Of a stretch of 64,000 nt of DNA, positions 23,341-31,971 are shown in pieces. Each line of letters opens with the position of its first letter. Position 1 is the stretch's first letter. The position numbers and the translations under genes are program-made. The notes beneath the pieces are model-generated. The model was not told where the DNA came from, ran no database searches, and saw only the letters and a list, made by a program, of their open reading frames with translations. This DNA is from an uncultured Leifsonia sp. (GTDB taxonomy: Bacteria; Actinomycetota; Actinomycetes; Actinomycetales; Microbacteriaceae), in the NCBI RefSeq assembly GCF_945957465.1, contig NZ_CAMFLC010000001.1:210427-274426 (forward strand). The letters run 5' to 3'.

Positions 23341-25998
23341 TCAGCCGATCGCCGAGACCACGGCGGACAGCGCGGCGGGGATCGCCTCGGAATCCGTGCC
23401 ACCACCCTGTGCGAGGTCGGCCTTGCCGCCGCCTCCTCCGCCGAGCACCCCGGCGGCGGTCTTGGCCAGAGCGCCGGCATTCACCCCGGCATCGCGCGCG
23501 GCCTGGTTGGTGGCCACGATGACGACGGGCTTGCCCGCGGCACGGGCGGCCAGCGCGACCGTCGCCGGCTCCGAGCCCAGACGCTCGCGCACCGTCGTCA
23601 CCAGCAGGCGCAGGTCGTCCGCCGAATTGAGCGTCCCCGCGTCCTCCGCGACCACCGCGACGGCGCCGCGCCGCGTGGCCGACTCCAGCAGGGCCGGAAC
23701 CTTGTCGAGCACCGCGCGCGCTTCGAACGCTTGGATGCGCTTCTCAGCGGCCTTGAGGCTCGCCATCAGGTCGGCGATCTTCTCGGGGAGCTGCTCGCGC
23801 GGGGTCTTCAACGCGCCGGACAGCTGGGAGACGATCGTCCGCTCGACCGCGAGGTCTTGGAACGCCTCCAAGCCGACCAGCGACTCGACCCGCCGGTTGG
23901 TCGAGCCGACCGACGACTCGCTGATCAGGTTGATCATCCCGATCTCGGCGCTGGTGGACACGTGGGTGCCCGCGCAGAGTTCGCGGGACCAGGGACCGCC
24001 GATGTCGACGACGCGGACGACGTCGCCGTACTTCTCGCCGAAGAGCGCCATCGCCCCGAGCGCTTTCGCCTCGGCGAGCGGGAGCTCCCGGGTCGTGACC
24101 TGCAGGTTGTCCCGGATCGCGTTGTTCGAGATCTCCTCGATCTCGCTGCGCGTCTCCGCGGACAGCGCCTGGTTCCACGAGAAGTCGAGGCGCAGGTAGC
24201 CGGCCTTGTTGAACGAGCCCGACTGGTGGGCGTTCGGGCCGAGCACCTGCCGCAGGGCGGCATGGATGATGTGCGTGCCCGAGTGCGCCTGCGTCGCCCC
24301 GCGCCGGTACTGCGCGTCGACCAGGCTGGTCGCGGGCGCGCCGACGCCGACCTCGCCGCTGCGCACGAGGACCTTGTGGCTGATGAGACCCTTGACCGGC
24401 TTCTGCACGTCGAGCACGTCGAGCTCGTAGCCCGGGCCGACGATCGTGCCGGCGTCGGCGCTCTGGCCGCCGGACTCCGCGTAAAGCGAGGTCGCGCCCA
24501 GGATGACCTCGGCGACCTGCCCCTCGCGCGCTGCGTTCACCGACTGACCGTCGACGATCAGTCCGAGCACGCTCGACTCGGTCTCGAGGTCGGTGTAGCC
24601 GGTGAAGACGGTCTCGCCCTGCGCACGGAACGCGCTGTACACCGAGAGGTCGGCCAGCGCGGTCTTCTTCGCCTTGGCGTCGGCCTTCGCGCGAGCGCGC
24701 TGATCGGCCATCAACGTGTCGAACGCCGTGCGGTCGACGCTGAGCCCCGCCTCCTCGGCCATCTCCAGGGTCAGGTCGATCGGGAAGCCGTACGTGTCGT
24801 GCAGCAGGAAGGCCGTGTCGCCCGCGAGCCGGGTGCTCCCCGCCTTGCGGGTGTTCGCCACCGCCGTGTCGAGGATGCTGGTGCCGGCAGCGAGCGTGCG
24901 GAGGAAGGTCTCCTCCTCCGCGTACGCGAGCTGGGAGGTGCGGGCGAACTCGGCCTCGACCTCCGGGTACGCCGCCTTCATCGCGTCGCGCGAGGCGGGG
25001 AACAGCTCGGGGAAGGTCGCCGTCTCGACGCCGAGGAGACGCATCGCGCGCACGGTGCGGCGCAGCAGCCGGCGCAGGACGTAGCCACGGCCCTCGTTCG
25101 ACGGCGTCACGCCGTCGGTCATCAGCATGAGCGCACTGCGCACGTGGTCGGCGACGACGCGCAGCCGCACGTCATCCTCGTGCGCCTCGTTGCCGTAGGG
25201 CTTGCCCGCGAGCTCCGCGGCTCGATCGAGCACCGGGCGCACCTGGTCGATCTCGTACATGTTGTCGACGCCCTGCTTGATGAACGCGACGCGCTCGAGT
25301 CCGAGGCCCGTGTCGATGTTCTTCTTGGGAAGGTCGCCGAGGATGTCGAAGTCCTTCTTGCCGGTCCCCTCGCCGCGCAGATACTGCATGAAGACGAGGT
25401 TCCAGATCTCGACGTACCGGTCGTCGTCTGTCGCGGGGCCGCCGTCGACGCCGTAGGCCGGGCCGCGGTCGAAGAAGATCTCGGAACAGGGCCCCGCCGG
25501 GCCCGGTTGGCCGGTCGACCAGTAGTTGGTGTCTTTGCCGAGGCCCTGGATGCGCTCGGCCGGCAGCCCAGCCACGCGGCTCCAGATCTCGCGCGCCTCG
25601 TCGTCCTCCTCGTAGACCGTGACCCAGAGGTCCGCGGGATCGAAGCCGAGGCCGCCCTCGTGCTCGGACGAGGTCAGCAGCTCCCAGGCGAAGGTGATCG
25701 CCTGCTCCTTGAAGTAGTCGCCGAAGGAGAAGTTGCCGCACATCTGGAAGAAGGTGCCGTGCCGCGGGGTCTTGCCGACCTCCTCGATGTCGAGGGTGCG
25801 GATGCACTTCTGCACGCTCGTGGCGCGCGGGAAGGGAGCCGGGACGACCCCGGTGAGGTAGGGAACGAAGGGCACCATCCCGGCCACCGTGAACAGCAGC
25901 GACGGGTCGTCGCTGACGAGCGAGGCGGAGGGGACGACGGTGTGACCGCGCGTGGCGAAGAAGTCGAGCCAGCGGCGGTGGATTTCAGCAGTCTGCAT
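23341..25998 (-). CDS. alaS: Alanyl-tRNA synthetase
   Basis: Charges tRNA-Ala and edits mis-charged Ser/Gly. At 885 aa all domains are present: class II catalytic core (ATSVQKCIRTLDIEEVG; GTFFQMCGNFSFGDYFK), the editing domain with the zinc-type HSGTHIIHA and CAGTH, and the C-terminal oligomerisation domain ending in the Gly-rich GVLGGGGGGKADLAQGGG. ATG at 25998; the ribosome site is weak. Confidence 0.97.
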   Translation of the reverse strand: MQTAEIHRRWLDFFATRGHTVVPSASLVSDDPSLLFTVAGMVPFVPYLTGVVPAPFPRATSVQKCIRTLDIEEVGKTPRHGTFFQMCGNFSFGDYFKEQAITFAWELLTSSEHEGGLGFDPADLWVTVYEEDDEAREIWSRVAGLPAERIQGLGKDTNYWSTGQPGPAGPCSEIFFDRGPAYGVDGGPATDDDRYVEIWNLVFMQYLRGEGTGKKDFDILGDLPKKNIDTGLGLERVAFIKQGVDNMYEIDQVRPVLDRAAELAGKPYGNEAHEDDVRLRVVADHVRSALMLMTDGVTPSNEGRGYVLRRLLRRTVRAMRLLGVETATFPELFPASRDAMKAAYPEVEAEFARTSQLAYAEEETFLRTLAAGTSILDTAVANTRKAGSTRLAGDTAFLLHDTYGFPIDLTLEMAEEAGLSVDRTAFDTLMADQRARAKADAKAKKTALADLSVYSAFRAQGETVFTGYTDLETESSVLGLIVDGQSVNAAREGQVAEVILGATSLYAESGGQSADAGTIVGPGYELDVLDVQKPVKGLISHKVLVRSGEVGVGAPATSLVDAQYRRGATQAHSGTHIIHAALRQVLGPNAHQSGSFNKAGYLRLDFSWNQALSAETRSEIEEISNNAIRDNLQVTTRELPLAEAKALGAMALFGEKYGDVVRVVDIGGPWSRELCAGTHVSTSAEIGMINLISESSVGSTNRRVESLVGLEAFQDLAVERTIVSQLSGALKTPREQLPEKIADLMASLKAAEKRIQAFEARAVLDKVPALLESATRRGAVAVVAEDAGTLNSADDLRLLVTTVRERLGSEPATVALAARAAGKPVVIVATNQAARDAGVNAGALAKTAAGVLGGGGGGKADLAQGGGTDSEAIPAALSAVVSAIG

Positions 25999-26058
25999 GG
26001 GTTCCGGTCATTCGAGGCGGTGCGGTCGTTCGAGGGAGGCGGGAGGAGAGGGCGGGGA

Positions 26059-26250
26059 TCAGTCGCCGTCGATGGCCGAGCGGATCTCGGCCTCGCGCTG
26101 GCGATAACCGTCCGAGACGGCCTCCCCGAAGTCGCGCGCCTTCTTGTCGAGCGTGCCGAAGAACTCGCGACCCTTGGGGGTCTCGTTGACCTTGTGGGCG
26201 ACGACGAAGCCGACGGCGACGCCGATCAGGAGCCACAGGAAACTCTTCAT
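26059..26250 (-). CDS. Small single-pass membrane protein upstream of alaS
   Basis: A 63 aa protein with one N-terminal membrane helix (FLWLLIGVAVGFVVAHKV) and a charged amphipathic tail. It resembles short YtxH-like proteins and is regularly found before alaS in actinobacteria. ATG at 26250 follows GGAGGG; a longer reading lacks family sense. Function unknown. Confidence 0.7.
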   Translation of the reverse strand: MKSFLWLLIGVAVGFVVAHKVNETPKGREFFGTLDKKARDFGEAVSDGYRQREAEIRSAIDGD

Positions 26251-26299
26251 TGCAGGATCTTCCCTCCGTGGATGCGTGCGTGGGCGCACTCGCGCAAGT

Positions 26300-26677
26300 C
26301 TAGTCCGCCTTGCGGCGGGAACGGCCGGTCGCTCCGGGCACCCGGAAGGCCGCGCGCACGGCGGCACTGAACCCGGCCAGCTTGATCAGCGGCCCGCCCA
26401 CGGTCGCGGCGAAGAGCGCCACGAGCGCCGACACATTGCCGGTGACATCGGCCACGTTCTTCGTGATGACGTCGACCCGCGCGAGCTGCTTGTTGGTCTC
26501 CTGGAGAGTGGTGGCCGTCTCGTCGAGGATCGGCGTGATGCCGTCGCTGGCCTCCTTGATGGCATCCCGCGTGGAGTCGAGGACGCGCCCCAGCTTGAGC
26601 AACGGGACCGCGATGAACGCGACCAGGACGGCGAAGACCCCCGCCGCGATCAGACCAGCGATGTCGCCTCCAGACAT
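26300..26677 (-). CDS. DUF948 membrane protein
   Basis: A 125 aa protein with an N-terminal transmembrane segment (IAGLIAAGVFAVLVAFIAVPLLKL) followed by a helical, coiled-coil-like region (DATATTLQETNKQL type heptads) and a basic tail. This is the pattern of the DUF948 family, which often sits beside the small YtxH-like gene, as here. ATG at 26677 has GGAGGGAG five bases upstream; an ATG at 26692 is less well placed. Function unknown, possibly envelope-associated. Confidence 0.75.
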   Translation of the reverse strand: MSGGDIAGLIAAGVFAVLVAFIAVPLLKLGRVLDSTRDAIKEASDGITPILDETATTLQETNKQLARVDVITKNVADVTGNVSALVALFAATVGGPLIKLAGFSAAVRAAFRVPGATGRSRRKAD

Positions 26678-26791
26678 GTCGGCTCCCTCCATTCCGAGAC
26701 GGGCATACATGCCAGCGTATCGGGAACCGCGCGGACGGGAACCCCGCATCCGGACGATGCGGCGCGAAGCGCGCTCGAGCGACTGAAGCAG

Positions 26792-26823
26792 AACGGGGCC
26801 GTGGCCGAAGCCACGACCCCGTT
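26792..26823 (-). terminator. Hairpin terminator after rpsD
   Basis: Arms aacgggg-cgtggc and gccacg-ccccgtt pair with one mismatch around a 4-base loop, 29 bp after the rpsD stop. There is no U-tract, so it may be a weak or Rho-assisted terminator. Confidence 0.6.
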
Positions 26824-26851
26824 CCGGGACTCTGTCTCGAGTTCGGCTGCC

Positions 26852-27475
26852 TCAGCGGGCGGCGTAGTACTCGACGACCAGCTGGACCTCGCACGTGACG
26901 GGGACCTCGACGCGCTTCGGGCGACGCACGAGGCGGGCCTGCAGCTTGTCGATCTCGACGTCGAGGTAGGCCGGGACCTTGGGCAGGACGTCGACGTGTC
27001 CGCCGGCGGCCGCGACCTGGAAGGGCTCGGTGCCCTCGGAGCGGGCCTTGACGTGGATGAGCTGACCCGGCTTCACGCGGAACGACGGGCGGTCCACGAT
27101 CTTGCCGTCGACCAGGATGTGGCGGTGCACCACGAACTGGCGGGCCTGCGAGATGGTGCGGGCGAAGCCGGCGCGGAGCACGAGGGCGTCGAGACGCATC
27201 TCGAGGAGCTCCACCAGGTTCTCACCGGTCAGGCCCTGGGTGCGACGCGCCTCTTCGAACGCGATGCGGATCTGCTTCTCGCGGATGCCGTACTGGGCGC
27301 GAAGACGCTGCTTCTCGCGCAGACGCACGGCGTAGTCGGAGTCGGCCTTGCGCTTGGTGCGGCCGTGCTCACCCGGGGCGTACGGGCGCTTCTCCATGTA
27401 GCGGGCCGCCTTCGGGGTCAGGGCGATGCCCAGGGCGCGCGACTCGCGGGTCTTGCTGCGGGAACGTGAAGACAC
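26852..27475 (-). CDS. rpsD: 30S ribosomal protein S4
   Basis: A 207 aa primary 16S rRNA-binding protein. The S4 RNA-binding domain is at about residues 95-160 (LEMRLDALVLRAGFARTISQARQFVVHRHILVDG). The zinc-binding Cys cluster found near the N-terminus of some S4 proteins is absent; the only cysteine is near the C-terminus, so this is the zinc-independent form. It stands alone, not beside rpsK/rpoA, and has its own promoter and a structured leader. Confidence 0.97.
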   Translation of the reverse strand: MSSRSRSKTRESRALGIALTPKAARYMEKRPYAPGEHGRTKRKADSDYAVRLREKQRLRAQYGIREKQIRIAFEEARRTQGLTGENLVELLEMRLDALVLRAGFARTISQARQFVVHRHILVDGKIVDRPSFRVKPGQLIHVKARSEGTEPFQVAAAGGHVDVLPKVPAYLDVEIDKLQARLVRRPKRVEVPVTCEVQLVVEYYAAR

Positions 27476-27575
27476 GGTTTCCTTTCGGTTTTCTCTCTAC
27501 GAAATGTTGGTCGCAGAGCGCACAGGGGCGCACTGCGCAGGGTTTTTCACCTGCAAGAGAGAGGGATTCACGCCA

Positions 27576-27602
27576 GGGACGCCCGGCTACAGGGCTGGTC
27601 CC
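27576..27602 (-). promoter_or_regulatory. Stem-loop in the long rpsD leader
   Basis: On the transcript, GGGAC and GUCCC close a stem that continues with GCCC/GGGC across a 2-base bulge, with a 7-base loop. It lies between the extended -10 (27656-27664) and the rpsD start, in a leader of about 170 nt. S4 is a known autoregulator in other bacteria, so this may be a control element; the sequence alone does not prove it. Confidence 0.4.
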
Positions 27603-27655
27603 GTCGAAGACGTGTGTCGGGCAGCCGCACCCTGAACACGCTTCTAGGCCCGTCG

Positions 27656-27664
27656 ATTCTAGCA
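27656..27664 (-). promoter_or_regulatory. Extended -10 promoter of rpsD
   Basis: TGC-TAGAAT on the minus strand, just after the rarA stop. The TGN extension can compensate for the absence of a clear -35 box. Confidence 0.5.
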
Positions 27665-27672
27665 GATCGCGG

Positions 27673-29013
27673 TCAGCGCCCGCGCACGATGCGGCGCAGC
27701 TTCGCCAGCCGTGCCGCGACGTCGCGCTCGTTACCGTGTTCGGTCGGCGTGTAATAGGTGGTCTCGCGCAATTCGTCGGGCAGATACTGCTGCTCGAGAA
27801 CGCCGAGCGCGTCGTCGTGGGGGTATTTGTAGCCCTTGCCGTGACCGAGCCGCTTGGCACCCGGGTAGTGCGCATCGCGCAGGTGCTTGGGGACGCGGCC
27901 GATCTTGCCGGCGCGCACGTCGGCGATGGCGGCGTCCAACGCCATGTAGGCGGCGTTCGACTTGGGGGCGGTTGCGAGATGGACGACCGCTTGCGCGAGC
28001 GGGATGCGACCCTCCGGCATGCCGATGTACTGCACGGCGTCGGCGGCGGCGATCGCGACGACGAGCGCCTGCGGATCGGCCATCCCGATGTCTTCCGAAG
28101 CCGAGACGATGATTCTGCGGGCGATGAATCGCGGGTCCTCCCCCGCCTCGATCATCCGCGCGAGATAGTGCAGAGCGGCGTCGACGTCGGACCCTCGGAC
28201 GGACTTGATGAACGCGCTGATGACGTCGTAGTGCTCGTCGCCGTTGCGGTCGTAGCGCAGCAGCGCGCGGTCGACCGCCTGGGCCACGAGCTCCGCCGTG
28301 ATGACGGGCTTCTTCTTGGAGGTCGCGGGCGTCGCCGACGCGGCGGAGACCGACGCGGCCTCCAGAGCGGTGAGAGCGCGGCGGGCGTCGCCGGACGCGA
28401 GCCGGATGAGCGCGGCGCGCGCCTCGTCGTCGAGGGTGTACTTGCCGGCCAGGCCGCGGTCGTCGGCGACGGCCCGGTCGATCACGACGCCCAGGTCGTC
28501 GTCGCTCAGCGTCTCGAGCGTCAGCAGGAGCGAACGCGAGAGCAGCGGAGAGATCACCGAGAAGGACGGGTTCTCGGTGGTCGCGGCGACGAGGATGACC
28601 CAGCCGTTCTCCACTCCGGGGAGCAAGGCGTCTTGCTGCGCCTTGGTGAACCGGTGGATCTCGTCGAGGAACAGCACGGTCGAGACGCCGTAGAGGTCGC
28701 GCGTGGAGAGCGCCTCCTCCATCACCAGGCGAACGTCCTTCACCCCGGCGGTGACAGCGGAGAGCTCGACGAACCGGCGCCCCGAGGAGTGGGCGATGGC
28801 CTGCGCGAGGGTCGTCTTGCCCGTTCCGGGAGGGCCCCACAGGATGACGGAGACAGAGCCGGACTGGCCCTCCTTGTCGGTCGCCAGGGCGACGAGGGGC
28901 GAACCGGGGCGGAGCAGGTGGCGCTGACCGGCGACCTCGTCGAGCGACTTCGGCCGCATGCGCACGGCGAGAGGCGTCGCTCCCGTCCGGAGCCCAGGTT
29001 GCACGTCGACCAC
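27673..29013 (-). CDS. rarA: Replication-associated recombination protein A (RarA/MgsA AAA+ ATPase)
   Basis: A 446 aa AAA+ ATPase related to clamp-loader subunits that acts at stalled forks. Motifs include [16 protein letters not shown]-loop [15 protein letters not shown], Walker B FLDEIHRF, the sensor ATTENPSF and the C-terminal tetramer domain ([28 protein letters not shown]). GTG start at 29013 with TAATCT ending 6 nt upstream suggests a leaderless mRNA. Confidence 0.95.
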   Translation of the reverse strand: MVDVQPGLRTGATPLAVRMRPKSLDEVAGQRHLLRPGSPLVALATDKEGQSGSVSVILWGPPGTGKTTLAQAIAHSSGRRFVELSAVTAGVKDVRLVMEEALSTRDLYGVSTVLFLDEIHRFTKAQQDALLPGVENGWVILVAATTENPSFSVISPLLSRSLLLTLETLSDDDLGVVIDRAVADDRGLAGKYTLDDEARAALIRLASGDARRALTALEAASVSAASATPATSKKKPVITAELVAQAVDRALLRYDRNGDEHYDVISAFIKSVRGSDVDAALHYLARMIEAGEDPRFIARRIIVSASEDIGMADPQALVVAIAAADAVQYIGMPEGRIPLAQAVVHLATAPKSNAAYMALDAAIADVRAGKIGRVPKHLRDAHYPGAKRLGHGKGYKYPHDDALGVLEQQYLPDELRETTYYTPTEHGNERDVAARLAKLRRIVRGR

Positions 29014-29019
29014 CCGACA

Positions 29020-29025
29020 AGATTA
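29020..29025 (-). promoter_or_regulatory. Candidate -10 element for leaderless rarA
   Basis: TAATCT with 6 nt to the GTG start and no ribosome site between, so initiation at the first codon is likely. Confidence 0.5.
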
Positions 29026-29060
29026 GTCGCAGCCGCTGACATGGGGCCGGTCGGGCGGGT

Positions 29061-29090
29061 TTGGGAGCTCATAGCCGCGACGGATAAGGT
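29061..29090 (+). promoter_or_regulatory. Candidate promoter of the cyclophilin gene
   Basis: TTGGGA and TAAGGT separated by 18 bp, about 70 bp before the GTG start at 29158. Confidence 0.4.
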
Positions 29091-29157
29091 TCGTGCAGCA
29101 TCCCATCGGCTCGATGGCAGACCATCCCCCGCTCGACGGCGCCCCCGGAGGACAGAC

Positions 29158-29928
29158 GTGGCACCCAGCAAGCAGAACGACCGCGACGCACGCCAGGCCC
29201 GCGAACGCCTGCGCGCCTACCAGGCGCGCCAGACCGTTCACGAAGAGAAGGTGAAGCGCCGCAAGCGCGACAACTGGATCGGCGGGATCGCGGTGATCGT
29301 GATCGTCGCGCTGGCGATCGGGACGCAGTTGCTCTTCTTCTCGAAGCCGGCGGCGACCAGCGCGTCCGCCTCGCCGTCCCCCTCCGCCTCGACGGCGGCG
29401 GGAGTCCCGTCGAAGTCGATCGCCGAGGGACGCACGTGGACGGGCGATCTCACGATCAACGGGATCAAGCTCGGCGTCTCGCTGGACGGCGCCGCGGCAC
29501 CACAGGCCGTCTCGTCGACGATCTCGCTCGTGCGGAAGAAGTTCTACGACGGCCTCACCTGCCACCGGCTCACCAACGGCGGCTTCTACGTGCTGCAGTG
29601 CGGCGACCCCAAGGGCGACGGCTCCGGCGGCCCCGGCTACTCGTACGGCCCGATCGAGAACGCGCCGAAGGACGACAAGTACCCGGCCGGCACCATCGCC
29701 ATGGCGCGTCAGGGCGGCAACGCCGACAGCCAGGGCAGCCAGTTCTTCATCGTCTACAAAGACACCACCATCCCGTCCGACGCGGCAGGCGGGTACACGG
29801 TCATCGGCACGATCACCAGCGGTCTGGACACTCTCGTGACGGATGTCGCCGACAAGGGCGTACAGGGCGGCGGCACCGACGGCAAGCCCGCCGTGACGAC
29901 GAAGATCGACAGCTTCACGCTGCAGTGA
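29158..29928 (+). CDS. Membrane-anchored cyclophilin-type peptidyl-prolyl isomerase
   Basis: A 256 aa protein with a basic cytoplasmic N-terminus, one membrane helix (about residues 40-61), a Ser/Ala/Pro linker and an extracytoplasmic cyclophilin domain with FYDGLTCHRLTNGGFYVLQCGDPKG, the AMARQGGNADSQGSQFFIVYKD core and YTVIGTITSGLD. GTG at 29158 has GGAGG six bases upstream; a longer plus-strand frame through rarA is a shadow. It probably helps fold secreted proteins. Confidence 0.9.
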   Translation: MAPSKQNDRDARQARERLRAYQARQTVHEEKVKRRKRDNWIGGIAVIVIVALAIGTQLLFFSKPAATSASASPSPSASTAAGVPSKSIAEGRTWTGDLTINGIKLGVSLDGAAAPQAVSSTISLVRKKFYDGLTCHRLTNGGFYVLQCGDPKGDGSGGPGYSYGPIENAPKDDKYPAGTIAMARQGGNADSQGSQFFIVYKDTTIPSDAAGGYTVIGTITSGLDTLVTDVADKGVQGGGTDGKPAVTTKIDSFTLQ

Positions 29929-29983
29929 TCCTGCGTGTGCAATAGGCTGATTCCCAACGTGGCACGCAAGCAAGGTGAGGCTC

Positions 29984-31213
29984 TTGGCTACTTCTGAACA
30001 GCACCCCTGGGGTCGCGTCGACGAGACCGGCACCGTGTACGTCCGCGAGGGCGACGGCGAGCGTGCCGTCGGCGAGTACCCGGACGGCACGCCGGAGGAG
30101 GCGATCGCGTACTTCGAACGCAAGTACACCGACCTCGCCGGCCAGGTCGGCCTGCTGGAGCAGCGCGCCCGCCGCGGCGCCCCCGCCGCCGACGTCGCGA
30201 AGTCGGTCGCCAGCCTGCGCGCGTCGGTCGAGGGTGCCAATGCGGTCGGCGACCTCCCCTCGCTCCTCGCCCGCCTGGATGCACTCGGCGGCACCGTCGA
30301 AGAGCTCACCGAGCAGCAGAGCGCCGAGGCCAAGGCCGCGCTGGAGCGGGCCATCGCCGAGAGGAGCGCGATCGTCGAGCAAGCCGAAGCGCTCGCGGCG
30401 CAGGATCCCGCGCGCACGCAGTGGAAGCAGACCACCGCCGAGCTCGACGCCCTCTTCGCCAGCTGGCAGGCGCACCAGCACGACGGTCCGCGGCTCCCCA
30501 AGAACGAAGCCAACGAACTGTGGAAGCGCTTCCGCGCGGCGCGGTCGACCATCGAGCACAATCGCAAGGCCTTCTTCGCCGAGCTCGACAACCAGCACCG
30601 CGACGTGCGCTCCCGGAAGAACGCGCTCATCGAGCAGGCCGAGCGCCTCATCCCGCTCGGGGCCGACGGTGTTCCGGAGTACCGGAGGCTCCTCGACCAG
30701 TGGAAGCTCGCCGGCCGCGCGGGCAAGAAGAACGACGACGCCCTCTGGGCACGCTTCAAAGCCGCGGGTGACGCGATCTATTCCGCGAAGGCCGAGGTGG
30801 ACGCCCGCGACAACGAGGAGTACCAGGCCAACCTCGAGCTCAAGCTCGCACTGCTCGACGAGGCGGAGCCCCTCCTGAACGAGAAGGATCGAGAGACCGC
30901 TCGCGCCAAGCTGCTCTCCATCCAAGAGCGCTGGGACGCCATCGGCCGTGTGCCGCGCGACCAGGTGAGACCGATCGAAGACCGGCTGCGCAAGGTCGAG
31001 TCGGCCGTGCGCCGCCTCGACGAGGAGCACTGGGAGCGCAACGATCCCGAGAAGAAGGCGCGCTCCGAGGGGCTGGCGAGCCAGCTCAACGCTGCGATCG
31101 CGAAGCTGGAGCAGGAGCTCGAGGAGGCCAAGGCCAGCGGCGACTCCGCCAAGGTCAAGGAGGCCCAGGAAGCGCTGGACGCCCGCAAGGTCTGGCTCGA
31201 CGCTCTGGGCTGA
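29984..31213 (+). CDS. DUF349 coiled-coil protein
   Basis: About 409 aa. The N-terminus HPWGRVDETGTVYVREGDGERAVGEYPDG is the actinobacterial form, followed by helical DUF349 repeats (WKQTTAELDALFASWQ; LWKRFRAARSTIEHNR; LLDQWKLAGRAG; LWARFKAAGDAIY) rich in Glu/Ala/Lys. Function is unknown. The start is ambiguous: TTG at 29984 has AAGGTGAGG at good spacing and gives MATSEQ; GTG at 29975 has no clear ribosome site. It follows the cyclophilin gene after 55 bp. Confidence 0.85.
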   Translation: MATSEQHPWGRVDETGTVYVREGDGERAVGEYPDGTPEEAIAYFERKYTDLAGQVGLLEQRARRGAPAADVAKSVASLRASVEGANAVGDLPSLLARLDALGGTVEELTEQQSAEAKAALERAIAERSAIVEQAEALAAQDPARTQWKQTTAELDALFASWQAHQHDGPRLPKNEANELWKRFRAARSTIEHNRKAFFAELDNQHRDVRSRKNALIEQAERLIPLGADGVPEYRRLLDQWKLAGRAGKKNDDALWARFKAAGDAIYSAKAEVDARDNEEYQANLELKLALLDEAEPLLNEKDRETARAKLLSIQERWDAIGRVPRDQVRPIEDRLRKVESAVRRLDEEHWERNDPEKKARSEGLASQLNAAIAKLEQELEEAKASGDSAKVKEAQEALDARKVWLDALG

Positions 31214-31231
31214 TCCGCTGTTCGGGTCGTA

Positions 31232-31250
31232 CGGTCGCGATTCGCGACCG
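31232..31250. terminator. Perfect 9-bp inverted repeat after the DUF349 gene
   Basis: cggtcgcga and tcgcgaccg around a single central base, 18 bp after the DUF349 stop. It can form a hairpin but has no T-tract, so it could also be an operator-like palindrome. Confidence 0.45.
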
Positions 31251-31357
31251 GCCGGGCGTTCACCTGTCGGTCCTCCACAGGACGACTCGCGGACGACGTC
31301 TCCACGGCTTCACGGAATCGCCCCGGTCGCGCGCTGTCCGGGCATCAGGCTGAGGGC

Positions 31358-31954
31358 ATGACCACTGCATGCCCGCTCCTGTTCGACCGCACCGTCCTCC
31401 CGCTCGCCGAGCTGTTCTCGCTCGTGCTCGACGGCCAGCTCTACCGGGTCGGCGAGGCCTTCGCGGCGATCGACACGCCTGACACGCCGGCGTTGCGCGC
31501 TCAGGCGTTCGGCGCGCTTCGCCCCGGCCGGCTGGTCGCCGACCGGGGCACGGCCGCTTGGATCCACGGCACTCGCTCCACGCCTCCCCTGCAACCGCAA
31601 GTCTGCATCGACCGCAGGAGCCGAGGTCGGGTGCCCACCGGCTTCGACGCGCACCAGCACGCGCTCGGCCCGGCAGACACGCTCGACCTCGACGGGGTGT
31701 GGGTGACGACCCCGTTGCGCACCGCGATGGACCTCGTACTCACGCTCCCGGTCTTCGGCGCCGCGGAGGCACTCGAAGCGAGGCACCTGCTGGCGATCGC
31801 ACGGGCCTCGCCCGAGGACCTGGCGGGCCGCCTGGCGAGCTCGCGTCGGCGCGGCGCCGCACGGGCGGTCATGCGCCTGGCCGGCATCGAGCGCGCGGAG
31901 CTACCAGGATCGGCCGAGTTCGCGGATCCGGCCGAGTTCGCGGAGCCCGCGTGA
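31358..31954 (+). CDS. AbiEi antitoxin-like hypothetical protein, orphan
   Basis: A 198 aa protein whose middle (GRLVADRGTAAWIHG) and the segment LDGVWVTTPLRTAMDLVLTL resemble proteins related to the AbiEi type IV antitoxin, where a VTxPxRTxxDL motif recurs. No AbiEii nucleotidyltransferase partner is nearby. The C-terminus carries a short repeat (AEFADPAEFAEPA) encoded by an 18-bp tandem unit. It ends 17 bp before the convergent relA stop. The family call is by eye and moderate. Confidence 0.55.
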   Translation: MTTACPLLFDRTVLPLAELFSLVLDGQLYRVGEAFAAIDTPDTPALRAQAFGALRPGRLVADRGTAAWIHGTRSTPPLQPQVCIDRRSRGRVPTGFDAHQHALGPADTLDLDGVWVTTPLRTAMDLVLTLPVFGAAEALEARHLLAIARASPEDLAGRLASSRRRGAARAVMRLAGIERAELPGSAEFADPAEFAEPA

Positions 31955-31971
31955 ACCTCCTGAGGACGCGA

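Noticed and set aside
23266-26370. 1034-codon plus-strand frame opposite alaS
   Set aside because: Shadow of alaS; begins inside ruvX, composition is Arg/Val/Glu noise.
27466-29157. N-terminal extension of the cyclophilin frame
   Set aside because: The open frame continues through rarA antisense, but the ribosome site and membrane-anchor start at 29158 are clear.
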